A stretch of 64,000 nucleotides of DNA from an uncultured beta proteobacterium (GTDB taxonomy: Bacteria; Pseudomonadota; Gammaproteobacteria; Burkholderiales; Burkholderiaceae_C): the NCBI GenBank assembly GCA_903905735.1, contig CAIVHU010000033.1, forward strand, positions 26,649-90,648, given 5' to 3'. The position numbers were made by a program, and so were the translations under genes. The notes beneath the pieces are model-generated. The model was not told the origin of the DNA and did no database searches. It saw nothing but the letters and a program-made list of their open reading frames with translations. Positions 35,881 through 46,534 of this stretch are shown piece after piece (position 1 is the stretch's first letter; every line of letters starts with the position of its first letter).

Positions 35881-36366
35881 ATGGCGATTGTTGTCAATAA
35901 ACCCATCCCCGAATTCGAATCCACTGCCACTGGTGGTATCCGGGTCACCAACACCTCCCACCTCGGCCACATTGTTGTCCTGTATTTTTACCCCAAAGAC
36001 AACACACCGGGCTGCACCACCGAAGCCATGCAGTTCCGTGACCGGTACAAGGATTTTGTCAAAGCCGGCGCCACCGTGTTTGGCGTGTCGCGTGACAACA
36101 TGAAGTCGCATGACGACTTCAAGCAAAAGCTCGAATTGCCTTTCGAGCTGATCGCTGACACTGAAGAAAAAATGTGCCACATGTTTGGCGTGGTCAAGAA
36201 CAAGATCATGTACGGCAAGAAGGTCAAGGGCATCGAGCGCAGTACCTTCCTGATCGGCACCGATGGCTGCCTCAAGGAGGAATGGCGTGGCCTCAAGGTG
36301 CCCGGCCATGTGGACGAAGTGCTGGAAGCCGTCAAGGCACTCAAAAAGACGCCCGTGGCGGCCTGA
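35881..36366 (+). CDS. bcp: Thioredoxin-dependent peroxiredoxin, Bcp/PrxQ family
   Basis: 161 residues. The peroxidatic cysteine is C45 in YPKDNTPGCTTEAMQFRD. The resolving cysteine usually five residues on is Met here (M50), so this enzyme belongs to the subset lacking the local C-x4-C pair and must resolve through another thiol; C residues occur later in EKMCHMF and TDGCLKEE. It reduces peroxides in the cytoplasm. A strong terminator follows at 36484. Confidence 0.92.
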   Translation: MAIVVNKPIPEFESTATGGIRVTNTSHLGHIVVLYFYPKDNTPGCTTEAMQFRDRYKDFVKAGATVFGVSRDNMKSHDDFKQKLELPFELIADTEEKMCHMFGVVKNKIMYGKKVKGIERSTFLIGTDGCLKEEWRGLKVPGHVDEVLEAVKALKKTPVAA

Positions 36367-36483
36367 CCAACAAGACCAATTGGCCCTGAAATTCCCGCAC
36401 ACCCCAAAAGACATCCAGCATCATCGTCAAGCGGCTCGTGCATAATCATTTGCATGTTGTTGACCGTTCCGACCGACTCTATT

Positions 36484-36523
36484 GAAACAGCCGCCCTGGT
36501 GACATGGCGGCTGTTTCGCTTTT
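36484..36523 (+). terminator. Rho-independent terminator between bcp and phoH
   Basis: GAAACAGCCGCC (36484-36495) pairs perfectly with GGCGGCTGTTTC (36506-36517) and is followed by GCTTTT. Confidence 0.9.
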
Positions 36524-36557
36524 AAAGCCAGCCCATCACCTCACTTTGAGAGTTTTC

Positions 36558-38261
36558 ATGCCCTTGCCTTCTGCTCCCAACAAACGCGCCGCTTTGCTAG
36601 CCCTTCAAGAGTATGAAACTCCTGCCAAATCGCGCCCCAGAGCCAAATCCCCCGATGCCGCGCCGACACCAGTCCCAGTCGCCGTGACCATGAGTGCCCC
36701 TGCTGTCGTTGCTGAAAATCAAGGCACACCGGCACCGGTCAGTCGCACGCCAGCCAGCAAGCTGCCTCGCCCAACTATGGCCGATGCATCTGCTGCTGCA
36801 CCCGAAACTGCCCGCCCGGCCAATCCTGCCCGGGCACCCGAACGCACCCGAGCCCGGGCCAAGCGGAATGAAGGCCCCACGCGCTTGTTTGTGCTTGACA
36901 CCAATGTCCTGCTGCACGACCCCACCTGCCTGTTCCGCTTTGAAGAACATGACATTTTCCTGCCGATGATCGTGCTCGAAGAGCTGGATGCTCACAAAAA
37001 AGGTATGACCGAAGTCGCCCGCAACGGTCGCCAGACCAGCCGTTCGCTGGACGCGCTGGCCGAGCATCAGGGTGCGGACATCACCAAGGGTCTGCCTTTG
37101 GACTCCACGGGGCATCCCGAGGCGCGTGGCCGCCTGTTCTTCCAAACCCAGTTGCTGCACTACGACCTGCCCTTGAGCCTGCCCCAGGGCAAGGCCGACA
37201 ACCAGATTCTGGGTGTGGTCGAAGCCTTGCGCCAGCAATACGCGCCACGTGAAGTGGTCTTGGTGTCCAAGGACATCAACATGCGCGTCAAGGCCCGCGC
37301 CTTGGGGCTATCCACCGATGACTACCAGAATGACAAGACGCTGGAAGACGGTGACCTGCTGTACTCCGGTGCCTACGCCCTGCCCGCCGATTTCTGGATC
37401 ACCCACGGCAAATCGGTGGAAAGCTGGCAGCAAGGCGCGCATACCTTCTACCGCATCAGCGGCCCGGTGGTGCCACAACTGATGGTCAACCAGTTTGTCT
37501 ATTTCGAGTCGCCAGGTGAACCGAGCCTGTACGCTAAAGTCACCGAAATCCGCGGCAAGGTGGCGGTGTTCAAGACGCTGCGCGACTTCACCCACCTGAA
37601 AAATGCGGTGTGGGGCATCACCACCCGCAACCGTGAGCAAAATTTTGCCATGAACCTGCTGATGGACCCCGAGGTGGACTTTGTCACCCTCACCGGAACG
37701 GCCGGCACCGGCAAAACGCTGATGGCGCTGGCCTCGGGCCTGACGCAGGTGCTCGATGAGCGTCGTTACACCGAGATCATCGTCACCCGCGCCACGGTCA
37801 GCGTTGGCGAAGACATTGGTTTTCTGCCTGGCACGGAAGAAGAAAAAATGGGCCCGTGGATGGGCGCACTGGACGACAACCTCGAAGTGCTTGGCAAAAC
37901 CGACACCGCCGCCGGTGAATGGGGCCGCGCTGCCACCAACGAGTTGATCCGCAGCCGCATCAAGATCAAGAGCATGAACTTCATGCGTGGCCGCACCTTC
38001 ATGAACAAGTACCTGATCATCGACGAGGCGCAAAACCTAACGCCCAAACAAATGAAGACACTGATCACCCGCGCGGGGCCGGGCACCAAGATCATCTGCA
38101 TGGGCAACATCGCGCAGATTGATACACCTTACCTGACAGAAGGCTCGTCCGGACTGACCTACGTGGTTGACAAATTCAAGGGTTGGCAGCACAGCGGTCA
38201 CATCACGCTGGCGCGTGGCGAACGCTCCAGGCTGGCAGATTTCGCGAGCGAAGTACTTTGA
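36558..38261 (+). CDS. PhoH-family protein with N-terminal PIN domain
   Basis: 567 residues from ATG 36558 (MPLPSAPNKRAALLALQEYE). Residues about 25-110 are a low-complexity Ala/Pro linker. A PIN nuclease domain follows, starting RLFVLDTNVLLHDP. The PhoH ATPase core has Walker A LTGTAGTGKTLMALASG and Walker B KYLIIDEAQNLTPKQMK. PIN-PhoH proteins act as ATP-driven RNA nuclease/helicases in the cases studied. It stands alone after a terminator. Confidence 0.88.
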   Translation: MPLPSAPNKRAALLALQEYETPAKSRPRAKSPDAAPTPVPVAVTMSAPAVVAENQGTPAPVSRTPASKLPRPTMADASAAAPETARPANPARAPERTRARAKRNEGPTRLFVLDTNVLLHDPTCLFRFEEHDIFLPMIVLEELDAHKKGMTEVARNGRQTSRSLDALAEHQGADITKGLPLDSTGHPEARGRLFFQTQLLHYDLPLSLPQGKADNQILGVVEALRQQYAPREVVLVSKDINMRVKARALGLSTDDYQNDKTLEDGDLLYSGAYALPADFWITHGKSVESWQQGAHTFYRISGPVVPQLMVNQFVYFESPGEPSLYAKVTEIRGKVAVFKTLRDFTHLKNAVWGITTRNREQNFAMNLLMDPEVDFVTLTGTAGTGKTLMALASGLTQVLDERRYTEIIVTRATVSVGEDIGFLPGTEEEKMGPWMGALDDNLEVLGKTDTAAGEWGRAATNELIRSRIKIKSMNFMRGRTFMNKYLIIDEAQNLTPKQMKTLITRAGPGTKIICMGNIAQIDTPYLTEGSSGLTYVVDKFKGWQHSGHITLARGERSRLADFASEVL

Positions 38262-38323
38262 TTTTTATAGCTTCTCGCCCTTTATCAGCAAGGGCTAGGG
38301 GGCTAATTTCCTATCAAATCAAA
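38262..38323. repeat. Interspersed repeat, copy 10
   Basis: TTTTTATAGCTTCTCGCCCT, TTATCAGCAAGGGCTAGGGG and CTAATTTCCTATCAAAT. It begins directly after the phoH stop codon. Confidence 0.7.
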
Positions 38324-38395
38324 GACGAGGCCTGGGCCGATGTATTTCGGCCCGACAGGACTCCGCTTTGAAGCCTTGGCCTGTCACGACAACTT

Positions 38396-39805
38396 CTAGA
38401 AGTCGCCGCTGGCACCGGATGCCAGTGACTCAAATTTGGTGATCTTGTTCAGGAACGCCAGCTTGACGACGCCTGTGGGGCCATTACGCTGTTTGGCGAT
38501 GATCACCTCGGCCACGCCGGGTTCCTTGCAGGCATCTTTGGTGTAGTATTCGTCGCGGTAGATGAACATGATAATGTCGGCATCCTGCTCGATGGCGCCT
38601 GATTCACGCAAATCGCTCATCATTGGGCGCTTGTCAGGGCGGGTTTCCACGCTGCGGTTGAGCTGCGACAGCGCAATCACCGGGCATTTGAGCTCCTTGG
38701 CCAGCATTTTCAGGCCCCGTGAGATTTCGCCGAGTTCGGTGGCGCGGTTCTCGCCATCGCTGCCATTGGAGCCGCTCATCAGTTGCAAATAATCCACCAC
38801 GATCAGGCCCAACTGACCGCACTGGCGTGACAGCCGCCGGGCATTGGCGCGCAATTCACTCGATGTCAGCCCGGCCGACTCATCAATGTGGAGGGAAATG
38901 GTGCGCAGCTTTTCAATGGCCTCGGTCAGGCGTGGCCATTCGTCATCGGTGAGCTTGCCGGTACGCAGGTGACCCTGGTCGATACGACCAATCGAGCCGA
39001 CGATACGCACGGCCAGCTGTGCGGCACCCATTTCCATCGAAAACACCGCGACAGGCAAGCCCTCGTTCAGCGCCACATGTTCGGCAATGTTGATGGCCAG
39101 CGCGGTTTTACCCATCGACGGGCGAGCTGCCAGCACCACCAGATCTCCGCCTTGCAGGCCGGCGGTCATGCGGTCCAAGTCGTAAAAGCCGGTGGGTACC
39201 CCGGTGACATCGTTGGGATTGTCAGCCATCTCCTGAACGCGGTCGAGCAGATCAACCACCAAGGTGTCCATGGTCTGGAAGCCCTGCTTGGTCCGGGCAC
39301 CCTCCTCGCCAATGTTGAAGATTTTCTGCTCCGCCTCGTCCAGAATCGAAGCGACGGGTCGGCCCTTGGGGTTAAACGCGTTGGCGGAGATTTCCTCGCT
39401 GGTAGACACCAGCTTGCGCAGGATGGAGCGGTCACGCACGATCTCGGCATAGCGGCGGATGTTGCCAGCACTGGGCACATACTGCGCCAGGGCGTTCAGG
39501 TAACTCAGGCCACCAATTTCCTCGGCCTTGCCAGAACTTTGCAACTGCTCATAGACAGTGATCACGTCAGCTGGCTTGGATGCATTGATCAGCACGCTCA
39601 TCGACGCGAACACGGCGCGGTGCTCGTAGCGGTAGAAATCCTGCTCGGTCAGCACGTCACTCACCCGGTCCCAGGCGGCGTTGTCAAGCAACAGGCCGCC
39701 CAGCACACTGGATTCGGCCTCAATGGAGTGCGGCGGAATACGCAGTTGCGCCACTTGGCGGTCAGGGGTTTGTTCGTCGTAGAGGGCAGAAAGTACAGCA
39801 GACAT
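38396..39805 (-). CDS. dnaB: Replicative DNA helicase DnaB
   Basis: 469 residues from ATG 39805 (MSAVLSALYDEQTPDRQ), with AAGGA upstream; a longer frame begins at 39847. The N-terminal domain contains PHSIEAESSVLGGLLLDN. Walker A is AARPSMGKTALAINIAEH and Walker B is LGLIVVDYLQLMSG. It unwinds DNA at the replication fork. It lies downstream of rplI on the same strand but behind a strong terminator. Confidence 0.97.
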   Translation of the reverse strand: MSAVLSALYDEQTPDRQVAQLRIPPHSIEAESSVLGGLLLDNAAWDRVSDVLTEQDFYRYEHRAVFASMSVLINASKPADVITVYEQLQSSGKAEEIGGLSYLNALAQYVPSAGNIRRYAEIVRDRSILRKLVSTSEEISANAFNPKGRPVASILDEAEQKIFNIGEEGARTKQGFQTMDTLVVDLLDRVQEMADNPNDVTGVPTGFYDLDRMTAGLQGGDLVVLAARPSMGKTALAINIAEHVALNEGLPVAVFSMEMGAAQLAVRIVGSIGRIDQGHLRTGKLTDDEWPRLTEAIEKLRTISLHIDESAGLTSSELRANARRLSRQCGQLGLIVVDYLQLMSGSNGSDGENRATELGEISRGLKMLAKELKCPVIALSQLNRSVETRPDKRPMMSDLRESGAIEQDADIIMFIYRDEYYTKDACKEPGVAEVIIAKQRNGPTGVVKLAFLNKITKFESLASGASGDF

Positions 39806-39932
39806 GGGTGATTCCTTGGTGCCTTCGATGCTAAAGCGTGATGACACAGCTGTCGAGTGAGAAGCTGGGGGCGAATCGTGTAAAACCTGTGTACAAGCTG
39901 TGTAAATAGCAGGTCATCAGTGGCACCAATAC

Positions 39933-39966
39933 AAAAGCCGCCAAGGCTTGCGCCCGGGCGGCTTTG
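39933..39966 (-). terminator. Terminator after rplI
   Basis: On the minus strand AAAGCCGCCC and GGCGGCTTTT form a strong stem around a GC-rich loop, ending in TTTTG. It separates the ribosomal operon from dnaB. Confidence 0.8.
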
Positions 39967-39983
39967 AGAAGAAGCGCGAAAGA

Positions 39984-40436
39984 TTAGGCAGTTTCGCCGT
40001 AAACCGACACCGTGATATCGACCACCACGTCGGTGTGCAGTGCAACACCCACCGAGCTGTCGCCCACCACCTTGATGTGGCCATTGGGCATGCGAATTTG
40101 CGCCTTGGCCACGGCAAAGCCGTTCTTGGTCAGTTCTTCAGCGATGTCAGCATTGGTGACGGATCCAAACAGACGGCCATCGACACCTGCTTTTTGCGTC
40201 AACTTGCAGACGGTACCCGCCAGTTTTTCGCCGATAGCCTGACATTCAGCCAATTTGGCGGCCGCCACTTTTTCGAGTTCAGCGCGGCGAACTTCAAATT
40301 CCTTCTTGGCAGCTTCCGTGGCGCGGCGCGCGCGGCCGGTCGGGATCAGGAAGTTGCGCGCATAACCGTCTTTGACTTTGACGATTTCACCGAGGTTGCC
40401 AAGGTTCACTACCTTGTCGAGCAGAATGATTTGCAT
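39984..40436 (-). CDS. rplI: 50S ribosomal protein L9
   Basis: 150 residues, starting [20 protein letters not shown], the L9 signature, with [16 protein letters not shown] following. The C-terminal domain is complete. It is the last gene of rpsF-priB-rpsR-rplI and precedes a terminator. Confidence 0.98.
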   Translation of the reverse strand: MQIILLDKVVNLGNLGEIVKVKDGYARNFLIPTGRARRATEAAKKEFEVRRAELEKVAAAKLAECQAIGEKLAGTVCKLTQKAGVDGRLFGSVTNADIAEELTKNGFAVAKAQIRMPNGHIKVVGDSSVGVALHTDVVVDITVSVYGETA

Positions 40437-40448
40437 GGTAGTTTGTCC

Positions 40449-40733
40449 TTAGATCTTGTGCTGATCGCTGTAAGGCAGCATGGCCAGGAAGCGGGCGCGC
40501 TTGATGGCGGTGTTGAGCTGGCGCTGAAAGATTGCACGGGTGCCTGTCAGACGCGCAGGGATGATCTTGCCGTTTTCAGCGATGAAATCGCGCAGGGTGT
40601 CGATGTCTTTATAGTCAATCTCTTCGACACCGGTCACTGTGAAGCGGCAAAAGCGTTTGCGCTTGAACAGCAGGTTTTGAGCGGGGCGCTTCGGGCGCTT
40701 GTCTTTGTTATTGAAACGTTTTGGTCCGGCCAT
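40449..40733 (-). CDS. rpsR: 30S ribosomal protein S18
   Basis: 94 residues. The core motif [20 protein letters not shown] and [16 protein letters not shown] are diagnostic. It binds S6 on the small-subunit platform. It is 12 bases upstream of rplI in the operon. Confidence 0.98.
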   Translation of the reverse strand: MAGPKRFNNKDKRPKRPAQNLLFKRKRFCRFTVTGVEEIDYKDIDTLRDFIAENGKIIPARLTGTRAIFQRQLNTAIKRARFLAMLPYSDQHKI

Positions 40734-40762
40734 GATGGACTCCTTAAATATTTGGAAATGCG

Positions 40763-41059
40763 TTACTGTTGAGCAAATTCTTGAATGTGAAACACAATGT
40801 GCTTGGCGCTACGCGGCGTTGCCACAAAACCCTTGAAATTCCAGATGCTGCCGATGTCCTGCTTGGCAAGTTGCTCTGCAACTGCACCAAACGCCACTGA
40901 CTTCATGACGGCCTTGACTTGTCTTGACTGACCTGCTTCGAGCGTCTCGGACTCGTGTTCGAGACGGCAATTAAGAGCAGGGATTCCCGACGGCGTGTAT
41001 CTCAAAGGTTCAACTTCAAGAACGCTTGCTGTCAGGCTCAGTTGGTTGGCAAGGCTCAC
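40763..41059 (-). CDS. priB: Primosomal replication protein PriB
   Basis: 98 residues with an OB fold. It starts [20 protein letters not shown] and has [18 protein letters not shown], typical of PriB. It is a single-strand DNA-binding restart primosome component. Its place between rpsF and rpsR is the conserved proteobacterial order. Confidence 0.94.
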   Translation of the reverse strand: MSLANQLSLTASVLEVEPLRYTPSGIPALNCRLEHESETLEAGQSRQVKAVMKSVAFGAVAEQLAKQDIGSIWNFKGFVATPRSAKHIVFHIQEFAQQ

Positions 41060-41081
41060 TGCATACTAGAGGGCACGGGCT

Positions 41082-41447
41082 TCAAGCCTGGTATTCAGCT
41101 TGCTGCGTCTTGCGGGCATCTTCGCGCTCGACCGTTTTCATCATCGAAGATGGGCCGGTATCAGCCTTTTTCTTCAACACGGTCAGGTGGCGCAACACGG
41201 CATCATTGAACTTGAAAGCGTGTTCCAGTTCAGCCATCACAGCCTGGTCGGCTTCGATGTTCACGCACAGGTAATGGGCCTTGGCCAGTTTGTTGATCAT
41301 ATATACCAACTGGCGGCGACCCCAGTCTTCAACCCGGTGCACTTTGCCGCCACCGGCAACAATCATGCCCTTGTAGCGTTCCAGCATGGCGGGAACTTGT
41401 TCGCTCTGATCCGGATGGATCATGAGGATGATTTCATAATGACGCAT
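41082..41447 (-). CDS. rpsF: 30S ribosomal protein S6
   Basis: 121 residues. It starts [20 protein letters not shown] and has [20 protein letters not shown], the S6 signature. It is the first gene of the operon. The leader at 41448-41520 contains a C-rich hairpin that may be a terminator for the upstream symporter gene. Confidence 0.98.
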   Translation of the reverse strand: MRHYEIILMIHPDQSEQVPAMLERYKGMIVAGGGKVHRVEDWGRRQLVYMINKLAKAHYLCVNIEADQAVMAELEHAFKFNDAVLRHLTVLKKKADTGPSSMMKTVEREDARKTQQAEYQA

Positions 41448-41481
41448 TGAGACTCCTTGTGGAAGTACCTCGATTGAGGCG

Positions 41482-41516
41482 AAAAACCACCCCCAGCGTC
41501 TTATTGGGGTGTGGCA
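41482..41516 (-). terminator. Hairpin with T-run between the symporter and rpsF genes
   Basis: On the minus strand CCACACCCC and GGGGGTGG pair with a small bulge and are followed by TTTTTC. It fits a terminator for the symporter gene. An S6:S18 leader structure is a less likely alternative. Confidence 0.5.
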
Positions 41517-41529
41517 AGGTAAGCCGAAT

Positions 41530-41562
41530 ATTATAGCTTTTATCTCACCGTTCTTGCCCTTG
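41530..41562. repeat. Partial interspersed repeat, copy 11
   Basis: TATTATAGCTTTTATCTCAC and GTTCTTGCCCTT resemble half of the dispersed module. It adjoins the symporter stop codon. The match is weaker than for other copies. Confidence 0.35.
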
Positions 41563-43869
41563 CTACCTCACCTGGCTGGCATTGCGGGTCATGAAACTCA
41601 CCAACAGGGTGACGGCGAGGCCCGCGCTCACACCAAAGACGCCTGCAGAAATGGGCTCGATCCCATACCAAAGTCCCGATCCTTGCCAACCCAAATAAGC
41701 CCGCAAGGCTGGCACATTGATCGCCATGTAATACACTGTGACGCCCAAACCGCTGAGCATCCCCAACACCGCGGCTGAACGCGTGACACCGGTCCAGAAA
41801 ATGCCCAGAATCATCACCGGAACGAACGCCGCACCCGCCAGCGAGAACGATGCCGAGACCAGAATGAGGATATCTGCAGGCCTTTGGGCTGCCACATAAG
41901 CCGCCAGAAGCGCGACCATGAGCAGCGCAAACTTGGACAACATCACGCGGCGCACAGCACCTCTGCGATCACTGCTCCCGCGATAAAACAAGTCGTATGC
42001 CAAGGCGTTGCCGATTGTGAGCAGCAACCCGTCAGCCGTGGAAAGCGCGGCTGCCAGCCCGCCGGCCGCCACCAAACCCGATACAACGTAGGGCAATCCA
42101 CCGATCTCAGGCGTCGCCAACATCACAATGTCTGGCCCAAGCCGCAGTTCGGCAAACTGCAGAATGTGGTCGCCATTGATGTCACTGACCGAAATTAACG
42201 AAGGGTCCAACCTGGCCCATTGGGAAATCCACGACGGCAGATCCTCAAAACGCTGTCCGACCAGGTGGCCCATGATCTCAAACTTGACAAGCACCGCCAA
42301 AGCGGGTGCAGCCAAATACAGAAGCGCAATAAAGAACAGCGACCAGGTCACCGAATTTCTGGTCTCTTTGACCGATGGAGTCGTGTAAAAGCGGGTCAAC
42401 AGGTGAGGCAGACCAGCGGTACCCACCATCAGGCAAAACATCAAAGCCAGAAAGTTAAGCCGCGATGTTTCAAATGCTTGTCTCTCGTCTGGTGTGCCTT
42501 CAGGGTTGCCTGCAAACGGATGCGTGTGGGCGGGCATGCCCGCCAGCGGTTTGGCCCGGTCCAGGTTCTCTTTCATGGCGCGCGACCACCGCTCCCGGGC
42601 AATGAGCTCATCGCGCGGCAGTGCGGCCAGGGCGCGCCGCGCTGCTACGATCTGAGACTCGTCCGCGCGCCCTTGGGTCAACCTCCGAACTTCTTCACGA
42701 TGCCATTTTTTTTCTGTCTCCAGAGATTGGGGGAGGTTGGCCAATTTGGAGGCGTAGTCCTCGGACCGCCTGGCGTACTCCCTGATCACTTCCTGCTCGG
42801 CAGGAGAAGCGATCAATTGACGTTCGAGTTCAGCAATTTTGGGTAACTGCTGACCGTAGAGTGCCGGGGCAAAGGGGCTACCCAATTGTTTATAGGCCAA
42901 CCAGGAGACGGGAATCAAAAAGGCCAGAATCAGCACCACATACTGTGTGACCTGTGTCCACGTGACTGCACGCATACCTCCCAAAAATGAGCACACCAAC
43001 ACCCCTCCCAGACCGAGGAGGATGCCAATTTCGAACTGCACCCCTGTCAGGCGCGAGGTGATCAGACCAACACCATAAATCTGAGCCACTACATAGGTGA
43101 ACGAGCACAACACCGCAGACCAAGCTGCAATGATGCGCGGCCAACGTCCGCCAAACCGTTGGCCAAAAAAGTCCGGGACGGTATAGAGGTTCATTTTGCG
43201 CAAATGGGGGGCCACCAGAAGGGCCACGAGGCAAAAGCCGCCCGTCCAGCCGAGCACATACACCAGGCCGCCAGGCTGTGAACCTGAACCGGAAAACCCT
43301 TGCAAGTAAAGCCCCCCCGCCATGCTGATGAACGAAGCTGCGCTCATCCAGTCTGCGGCTACGGCCATACCGTTGTACATGGCGGGAATGCGCCGCCCGG
43401 CTACGTAGTATTCCGATGCCTTGGATGTCCGATCGTAAATACCGATCAGCGCATAGAGGAAGACCGTGGCAAACAGAAAAATGGCACCAACCCAGATCTT
43501 TTTCAGGCCAGCGTGTTCGGCCAGACCGAGCGCCACCACAAACAATAGAAACAGGACAACGAACGCCAAAAAACGTTTGTGAATGCGTCGCGTGTACTTC
43601 GCGAAGCCCGGGTCGATAACGTCTGATGCGCCGTCTGCACGATTGGCAAGCCATGCATAGACGGCAACAATCAGAATGAAGATCAGCAAACTGCCCTGCG
43701 CAGCAAACCAATAGGACACTGGCCAACCGGCCAGAACCTGGCGCAAATCATGGGCAAAAAAGACAACCCCAAAAGACCCCAAAAACCAGGCAAGCAACAG
43801 CCAACCCTGCAAGCGTGTGAAGCGAGCGATAGGTTGACTTTCAGGCACTGACGCCTCAGGGTTCATCAT
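41563..43869 (-). CDS. Sodium:solute symporter, VC_2705-type, with fused DUF4212-like N-terminus
   Basis: 768 residues. Residues about 15-85 form two helices with [20 protein letters not shown] and [18 protein letters not shown], like the small DUF4212 subunit that is usually a separate gene. The SSS core follows from about residue 105, with [21 protein letters not shown]. Between core helices lies an unusual charged stretch of about 120 residues (42460-42880), rich in E, R and A and probably coiled-coil. VC_2705-type symporters are linked to acetate or other carboxylates. Start codons ATG-ATG lie in a hairpin. Confidence 0.82.
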   Translation of the reverse strand: MMNPEASVPESQPIARFTRLQGWLLLAWFLGSFGVVFFAHDLRQVLAGWPVSYWFAAQGSLLIFILIVAVYAWLANRADGASDVIDPGFAKYTRRIHKRFLAFVVLFLLFVVALGLAEHAGLKKIWVGAIFLFATVFLYALIGIYDRTSKASEYYVAGRRIPAMYNGMAVAADWMSAASFISMAGGLYLQGFSGSGSQPGGLVYVLGWTGGFCLVALLVAPHLRKMNLYTVPDFFGQRFGGRWPRIIAAWSAVLCSFTYVVAQIYGVGLITSRLTGVQFEIGILLGLGGVLVCSFLGGMRAVTWTQVTQYVVLILAFLIPVSWLAYKQLGSPFAPALYGQQLPKIAELERQLIASPAEQEVIREYARRSEDYASKLANLPQSLETEKKWHREEVRRLTQGRADESQIVAARRALAALPRDELIARERWSRAMKENLDRAKPLAGMPAHTHPFAGNPEGTPDERQAFETSRLNFLALMFCLMVGTAGLPHLLTRFYTTPSVKETRNSVTWSLFFIALLYLAAPALAVLVKFEIMGHLVGQRFEDLPSWISQWARLDPSLISVSDINGDHILQFAELRLGPDIVMLATPEIGGLPYVVSGLVAAGGLAAALSTADGLLLTIGNALAYDLFYRGSSDRRGAVRRVMLSKFALLMVALLAAYVAAQRPADILILVSASFSLAGAAFVPVMILGIFWTGVTRSAAVLGMLSGLGVTVYYMAINVPALRAYLGWQGSGLWYGIEPISAGVFGVSAGLAVTLLVSFMTRNASQVR

Positions 43870-43881
43870 CTGCTGATGATG
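43864..43881. promoter_or_regulatory. Hairpin enclosing the symporter start codons
   Basis: CATCATC-TGCT-GATGATG is a perfect palindrome whose minus-strand right arm contains both start ATGs of the symporter. No good Shine-Dalgarno is visible. It could hide the start in the mRNA. Confidence 0.4.
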
Positions 43882-43897
43882 GCACCCGATGGTGCCA
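43880..43897 (-). terminator. Hairpin between ppsA and the symporter gene
   Basis: TGGCACC-CGAT-GGTGCCA is a perfect seven-base stem just after the ppsA stop. There is no T-run, so termination is uncertain. Confidence 0.4.
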
Positions 43898-43914
43898 AGT
43901 TCTCTAGGTGTTTG

Positions 43915-46308
43915 CTATTGGCTGGCCAGGTTTTGCCAGGTCGCCACCACCGTGTCCGGGTTGAGTGAAATCGACGAAATGCCTTGTTGCATCAGCCAGA
44001 TGGCAAAGTCGGGATGGTCACTGGGGCCCTGTCCGCAAATACCGATGTACTTGCCTTGCGCCAGGCAGGCACTGATGGCCTGACTGATTAACGCCGTAAC
44101 TGCCGGGTCACGCTCGTCGAAATCCTTGGCGAGTAACTCCAGACCCGAGTCGCGATCCAGCCCCAGCGTCAACTGCGTCAGATCGTTGGAACCAATCGAG
44201 AAGCCATCGAAATACTGCAGGAACTCATTGGCCAGGATCGCGTTGCTGGGAATCTCGCACATCATGATCAATTTGAGATCGTTCTCGCCACGCTTGAGGC
44301 CATGCTCCGCCAGCAGTTCAGTGACTCTTTTGGCCTGCCCCAAAGTTCGCACAAACGGCACCATGACCTGCACGTTGATCAGGCCCATGTTTTCACGTAC
44401 CCGCTTGAGCGCCTCACACTCCATGGCAAACGCTTCACCAAAATCGGCACTGAGATACCGCGCAGCACCGCGGAAACCCAGCATTGGATTCTCTTCTTCG
44501 GGCTCATACCGGCTGCCGCCAATCAGTTTGCGGTACTCATTGCTCTTGAAGTCAGAGAGGCGCACGATCACCGGTTTGGGCCAGAAGGCTGCGGCAATTG
44601 TTGCCACCCCTTCTGCGACCCGATCCACATAAAAGGCCTTGGGTGATGCATGGCCGCGGGCCACCGATTCCACCGCCTTTTTCAAGTCGGCATCAATGTT
44701 GGGATAGTCCAGAATGGCTTTGGGGTGCACACCAATGTTGTTGTTGATGATGAACTCCAGCCGCGCCAAACCCACGCCAGCGTTCGGCAACTGGCAAAAA
44801 TCAAACGCCAGTTGCGGGTTGCCCACGTTCATCATGATCTTGACTGTTATCTCAGGCATCGAGCCACGCTGAACCTCAGTCACCTCGGTTTCCAGCAAGC
44901 CGTCATAGATGAACCCGGTGTCACCCTCTGCGCAACTCACCGTGACCAACATGCCGTCCTTGAGCACCTGATCTGCATTACCACAGCCCACCACTGCGGG
45001 GATACCCAACTCGCGGGCGATGATGGCAGCATGGCAGGTGCGCCCACCACGATTGGTCACAATGGCCGAAGCCCGCTTCATGACAGGTTCCCAGTTGGGG
45101 TCGGTCATGTCGGTCACCAGCACATCACCTGCCAGCACCCGGTCCATCTCGGTGATGCTGTGAACCACTTTGACCGGGCCGGTACCAATTTTTTGACCAA
45201 TAGCTCGCCCTTCGACCAGGACCGGAGCCTTGCCCTTGAGCTTGTAGCGGTGTTCCACTTTGCCGACGGCCTGGCTCTTGACCGTTTCTGGACGGGCTTG
45301 CAGGATGTAAAGCTCACCGTCCAGACCGTCTTTGCCCCATTCAATGTCCATGGGGCGACCGTAATGTGCCTCAATCACCAGGGCGTAAGCGGCCAACTTT
45401 TGCACGTCGGCATCTGTCAGCGAATAACGGTTGCGCAATTCAGTTGGAACATCGGTGGTCTTGACCAGCTTGCCGGTTGCCGCTTTTTCTTCTGCTGTAG
45501 AGAACTGCATCTGGATCAGCTTGGAGCCAAGATTGCGGCGGATCAGTGCCTGTTTGCCCGCCTTGAGCATGGGTTTGTGCACATAAAACTCGTCAGGATT
45601 AACAGCGCCCTGCACCACGGTCTCACCCAGGCCGTAGCTGGAAGTAATGAAAACCACATCTTCAAAACCCGATTCGGTATCCAGCGTGAACATGACCCCC
45701 GCCGCGCCCAGATCGGAGCGCACCATGCGTTGCACCCCGGCGCTAAGTGCGACGTGTTCGTGCGCAAACCCTTTGTGAACCCGGTAACTGATGGCGCGGT
45801 CGTTGTATAGCGAGGCAAATACCTCACGCATCTTGTGCAACACGTCGTCGATACCCGTGACATTCAGGAAAGTCTCCTGTTGTCCGGCAAACGAGGCATC
45901 CGGTAAGTCTTCTGCGGTCGCGGAGGAGCGAACGGCAAAAGATGCATCGGTGTTTTCGCCGCAAAGAACTGCGAAAGCAGCCCGGATATCACGCTCAAAA
46001 TCAGCCGGAAACGGCTGGATCTCGACCATCGCCCGGATTTCGGCACCAGCGATCGCCAAGGCATTGACATCTTCGGTATCGAGCACTGCCAGACGATCAT
46101 TGATTTTCTGACTCAGGTTTTCATAGGCGAGAAACTGGCGAAACGCATGGGCCGTTGTGGCAAAACCGGTTGGCACCTTCACCCCTGTCGGCAAGTTGGA
46201 AATCATTTCGCCCAGGCTGGCGTTCTTGCCACCAACCGAATCGACATCGGTCATTCTCAATTGTTCAAACGGGACGACCAGATCGGTCGGCGAGAAAAGT
46301 GCTGTCAT
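43915..46308 (-). CDS. ppsA: Phosphoenolpyruvate synthase
   Basis: 797 residues from ATG 46308 ([18 protein letters not shown]). The ATP-grasp N-terminal domain has [15 protein letters not shown]. The phosphohistidine domain has [20 protein letters not shown]. The C-terminal PEP/pyruvate barrel has [17 protein letters not shown] with the catalytic cysteine. It converts pyruvate and ATP to PEP in gluconeogenesis. It is divergent from its regulator ppsR, the classical arrangement. Confidence 0.97.
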   Translation of the reverse strand: MTALFSPTDLVVPFEQLRMTDVDSVGGKNASLGEMISNLPTGVKVPTGFATTAHAFRQFLAYENLSQKINDRLAVLDTEDVNALAIAGAEIRAMVEIQPFPADFERDIRAAFAVLCGENTDASFAVRSSATAEDLPDASFAGQQETFLNVTGIDDVLHKMREVFASLYNDRAISYRVHKGFAHEHVALSAGVQRMVRSDLGAAGVMFTLDTESGFEDVVFITSSYGLGETVVQGAVNPDEFYVHKPMLKAGKQALIRRNLGSKLIQMQFSTAEEKAATGKLVKTTDVPTELRNRYSLTDADVQKLAAYALVIEAHYGRPMDIEWGKDGLDGELYILQARPETVKSQAVGKVEHRYKLKGKAPVLVEGRAIGQKIGTGPVKVVHSITEMDRVLAGDVLVTDMTDPNWEPVMKRASAIVTNRGGRTCHAAIIARELGIPAVVGCGNADQVLKDGMLVTVSCAEGDTGFIYDGLLETEVTEVQRGSMPEITVKIMMNVGNPQLAFDFCQLPNAGVGLARLEFIINNNIGVHPKAILDYPNIDADLKKAVESVARGHASPKAFYVDRVAEGVATIAAAFWPKPVIVRLSDFKSNEYRKLIGGSRYEPEEENPMLGFRGAARYLSADFGEAFAMECEALKRVRENMGLINVQVMVPFVRTLGQAKRVTELLAEHGLKRGENDLKLIMMCEIPSNAILANEFLQYFDGFSIGSNDLTQLTLGLDRDSGLELLAKDFDERDPAVTALISQAISACLAQGKYIGICGQGPSDHPDFAIWLMQQGISSISLNPDTVVATWQNLASQ

Positions 46309-46534
46309 GAAAAAACTCCAGAAGTTAAAAAACTGGTCATGCCCCGATGAACTGGTCAATTGGGGTCAAAGCACGGCCCATGTCCGTATGTTGTTGTGTT
46401 CTGAGACGAGGGCTGGGTGGCAAATCAATTGGTTGATAATAATTGTAGGCTTGTGCGAAGCTGAAGCCCCCTTAAACAGGGGCTGTCTGCGAGACTTTGC
46501 GCACAAGTCATCCCAACCCAAACTCCGCCGCACC
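46309..46534. promoter_or_regulatory. ppsA-ppsR divergent regulatory region
   Basis: 226 bases. It contains ATCAA-TTGG-TTGAT (46424-46437), a short palindrome in the opposite sense to an FNR box, and AGCCCC-GGGGCT (46465-46484), a hairpin in the ppsR leader. No specific regulator can be named. Confidence 0.35.

Noticed and set aside
41448..41520. S6:S18-binding leader RNA upstream of rpsF
   Set aside because: The hairpin carries a T-run and fits a terminator; the conserved features of the leader motif could not be confirmed by eye.
46424..46437. ATCAA-TTGG-TTGAT as an FNR site
   Set aside because: The half-sites are in the reversed order relative to the FNR consensus.
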